Shown piece by piece: positions 4,547 through 5,822 of a stretch of DNA of 5,822 nucleotides. The DNA is taken from assembly GCA_030592465.1 (NCBI GenBank), contig JAUVJB010000195.1:1-5822 (forward strand), written 5' to 3'. Each line of letters opens with the position of its first letter. Position 1 is the stretch's first letter. A program made the translations under genes and the position numbers. The notes under the pieces were generated by a model that worked only from the letters and a program-made list of their open reading frames with translations, was not told the origin of the DNA and made no database searches. The DNA is from Bacteroidota bacterium. Lineage in GTDB: Bacteria; Bacteroidota; Bacteroidia; Bacteroidales; B39-G9.

Positions 4547-5822
4547 ATGAAAAAAATATTACTTCCTCTAATTTTTATTGTTACATTATTATTAAGTAAT
4601 ATAACAATTTCTTATGCTCAAATTAGTCACGGAGGAACTCCTTCAAGTTTTACAAAAACTAATGTAATTAATCAGGATTTTAAAAAAACCGGTATAACTA
4701 ATCAGGGTTTTACAAAACCCGGTATAACCAATCAGAGTTTTAAAAAACCTAATGTAATTAGTCGTGCTTTTAAAAAAAACAATGTAACTAATATAACTAA
4801 TCAGGGTTTTACAAAAACTAATGTAATTAATCAGGGCAAAACCAAAACAACCGATATTTTTGATGAAAAAATATTGCAAGCTCCTGATTTAAAACCAATT
4901 ATTCAGGAAGATGAAATAAATGACAGTCTTGGAATGCCATATAGAATGGGTGTCTCTGTCCCTGCAAATTTTGATATGGAAAATTCCGGCACATGGTCTG
5001 AACTAAATAATGGTCAAAAAATATGGAGATTAAAAATTACATGTAAAGATGCTCTTGCTCTCGGTGTTTATTATGATAATTTTTATTTACCCCCGGGTTC
5101 AAAACTATTTTTATATAATGAAGATAAATCTCAGATTATTGGTGCATTTACCGAAGAAAATAATCCCAAATCAGGTTTATTCGCTACTGAACTAATTTAT
5201 GGTCAGTCTGTTACTCTTGAATATGTTGCTCCTTTTAAATTTAAAACAAAACCAACAAAAAATTTTAATGTTTTTGAACTTGATAAAAATTCAAACGAAA
5301 AACCTGTCATAAGTATTTCTAATATTGCTTATGGATATAGAAGTGTTTATCCTTTAAATGATTTAAAAATTGATGAATCAGATTTTTGTGAAGTTGACAT
5401 TGCATGTTCTGAAGGTGATAACTGGCGGGACGAGGAAAGAGGTGTAGCAAGAATATTGTTTTTAGATGGTGGCAGTTATTACTGGTGTACCGGTACTCTT
5501 GTTAATAATACTTCTCAGGATTTTAATAATTATTTCTTGCTTGCTTTTCACTGTGGAGCTGTTGCTTCTGCAGATGAAAAAAATCAATGGGTTTTTTATT
5601 TTAATTATCAAAAAAGTGGCTGCGGTTCAGGAACATACAGTGAAGCAAACACTGTAACAGGTTGCACTATGAAAGCCAGTATGGATATTTCCGGTGGATC
5701 TGACGGGCAGCTTCTTGAACTTAGCGGAACACCCGATGATGATGACGCTAACTGGGACCCTTTTTATAATGGCTGGGACCTTACTACTACAGCAGCTACC
5801 GGTGGGGTTGGTATTCATCATC
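4547..5822 (+). CDS. Secreted lysyl endopeptidase-like (S1 family) serine protease precursor, N-terminal 425 codons
   Basis: The frame is open from the ATG at 4547 to the window edge. Residues 1-24 are a signal peptide (LLPLIFIVTLLLS core, cleavage SYA|Q), followed by QISHGGTPSSF. Residues 36-100 are an imperfect tandem decapeptide repeat. Residues 130-235 look like the propeptide domain of Bacteroidota relatives (SGTWSELNNGQKIWRLKI, NFYLPPGSKLFLYNEDKS). The protease domain starts near 281 with CEVDIACSEGDNWRDE, against CNIDVVCPEGDGRRD in Achromobacter Lys-C as I remember it. CTGTLVNN and FLLAFHC follow (catalytic His335), then SDGQLLEL (probable catalytic Asp386), FYNGWD, and IHH at the edge. 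Cys281, 287, 314, 336 and 359 match five of the six Lys-C disulfide cysteines in spacing. The catalytic Ser and any C-terminal sorting domain lie outside the window. LLAFHC departs from the usual LTAxHC. Lys specificity is inferred only. Export followed by type IX secretion is plausible. Confidence 0.92.
   Translation, partial: MKKILLPLIFIVTLLLSNITISYAQISHGGTPSSFTKTNVINQDFKKTGITNQGFTKPGITNQSFKKPNVISRAFKKNNVTNITNQGFTKTNVINQGKTKTTDIFDEKILQAPDLKPIIQEDEINDSLGMPYRMGVSVPANFDMENSGTWSELNNGQKIWRLKITCKDALALGVYYDNFYLPPGSKLFLYNEDKSQIIGAFTEENNPKSGLFATELIYGQSVTLEYVAPFKFKTKPTKNFNVFELDKNSNEKPVISISNIAYGYRSVYPLNDLKIDESDFCEVDIACSEGDNWRDEERGVARILFLDGGSYYWCTGTLVNNTSQDFNNYFLLAFHCGAVASADEKNQWVFYFNYQKSGCGSGTYSEANTVTGCTMKASMDISGGSDGQLLELSGTPDDDDANWDPFYNGWDLTTTAATGGVGIHH
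4648..4836 (+). repeat. Tandem 30-bp repeat encoding decapeptides in the protease precursor
   Basis: Six units start at 4648, 4678, 4708, 4738, 4768 and 4807, each beginning TTTTA and mostly ending AATCAGRR. The first and sixth are 29 of 30 identical; the fifth is 39 bp because of an in-frame 9-bp duplication (GTAACTAAT then ATAACTAAT). The encoded pattern is roughly F-[TK]-K-x-[NG]-[VI]-[TI]-[NS]-[QR]-x. A degenerate partial seventh unit follows. The array lies between the signal peptide and the propeptide, outside the catalytic domain, so its length can vary without breaking the fold. Confidence 0.9.

Noticed and set aside
4643..4879. Minus-strand frame encoding a repeated ISYIGFCKTL pattern
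   Set aside because: It is the complement of the tandem 30-bp repeat in the protease precursor; its periodicity comes from that repeat.
5466..5821. Two short frames, one on each strand (5466-5657 plus, 5627-5821 minus)
   Set aside because: Both overlap the conserved protease domain with His335 and Asp386 in the real frame.

Overview
The window looks like chromosomal DNA from a Bacteroidota (Bacteroidetes) bacterium. The grounds are strong A+T richness, start codons preceded by A/T-rich leaders rather than clear Shine-Dalgarno sites, an exported protein whose signal peptide ends in the 'YSQ' typical of the phylum, and a Lys-C-type protease precursor whose mature N-terminus begins with 'QISHGGTPxSF'. 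As I recall, that start is common in exported Bacteroidota peptidases. The genus cannot be read from the sequence.

Layout, left to right. (1) Positions 1-605, minus strand: the first 201 codons of an MIO-type aromatic amino acid/histidine ammonia-lyase, cut by the window edge. (2) Positions 670-1053, minus strand: a small S4-domain RNA-binding protein of the Hsp15 type, just upstream of the lyase and possibly co-transcribed with it. (3) Positions 1054-1421: a divergent intergenic region with small palindromes and a 78-bp paired palindromic repeat. (4) Positions 1422-3833, plus strand: an 803-residue exported protein with an N-terminal CAP (SCP/YkwD-like) domain, a long unassigned middle, an OmpA-like segment and a helical C-terminal part. 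(5) Positions 3834-4546: a 713-bp non-coding stretch packed with hairpin-forming repeats and what may be the decayed ends of an insertion element. (6) Position 4547 to the window end, plus strand: 425 codons of a secreted lysyl-endopeptidase-like (family S1) serine protease precursor, with a tandem decapeptide repeat just after the signal peptide. The catalytic Ser region lies beyond the window.

The two plus-strand genes both encode exported proteins, but the palindrome-rich gap separates them and nothing shows that they work together. The minus-strand pair is housekeeping or metabolic.

The most interesting signals are these. A family of palindromes flanks the CAP-OmpA gene on both sides; their stems differ but the hairpin centre TTTGYAA is kept. 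The CAP-OmpA protein has a partly degraded CAP signature and two CKKC motifs. The protease has an expanded decapeptide repeat whose first and last full DNA units are almost identical. I found no CRISPR array, tRNA or rRNA, and no clear defence or mobile system. All family assignments come from motifs read by eye and remembered family sequences, not from searches.
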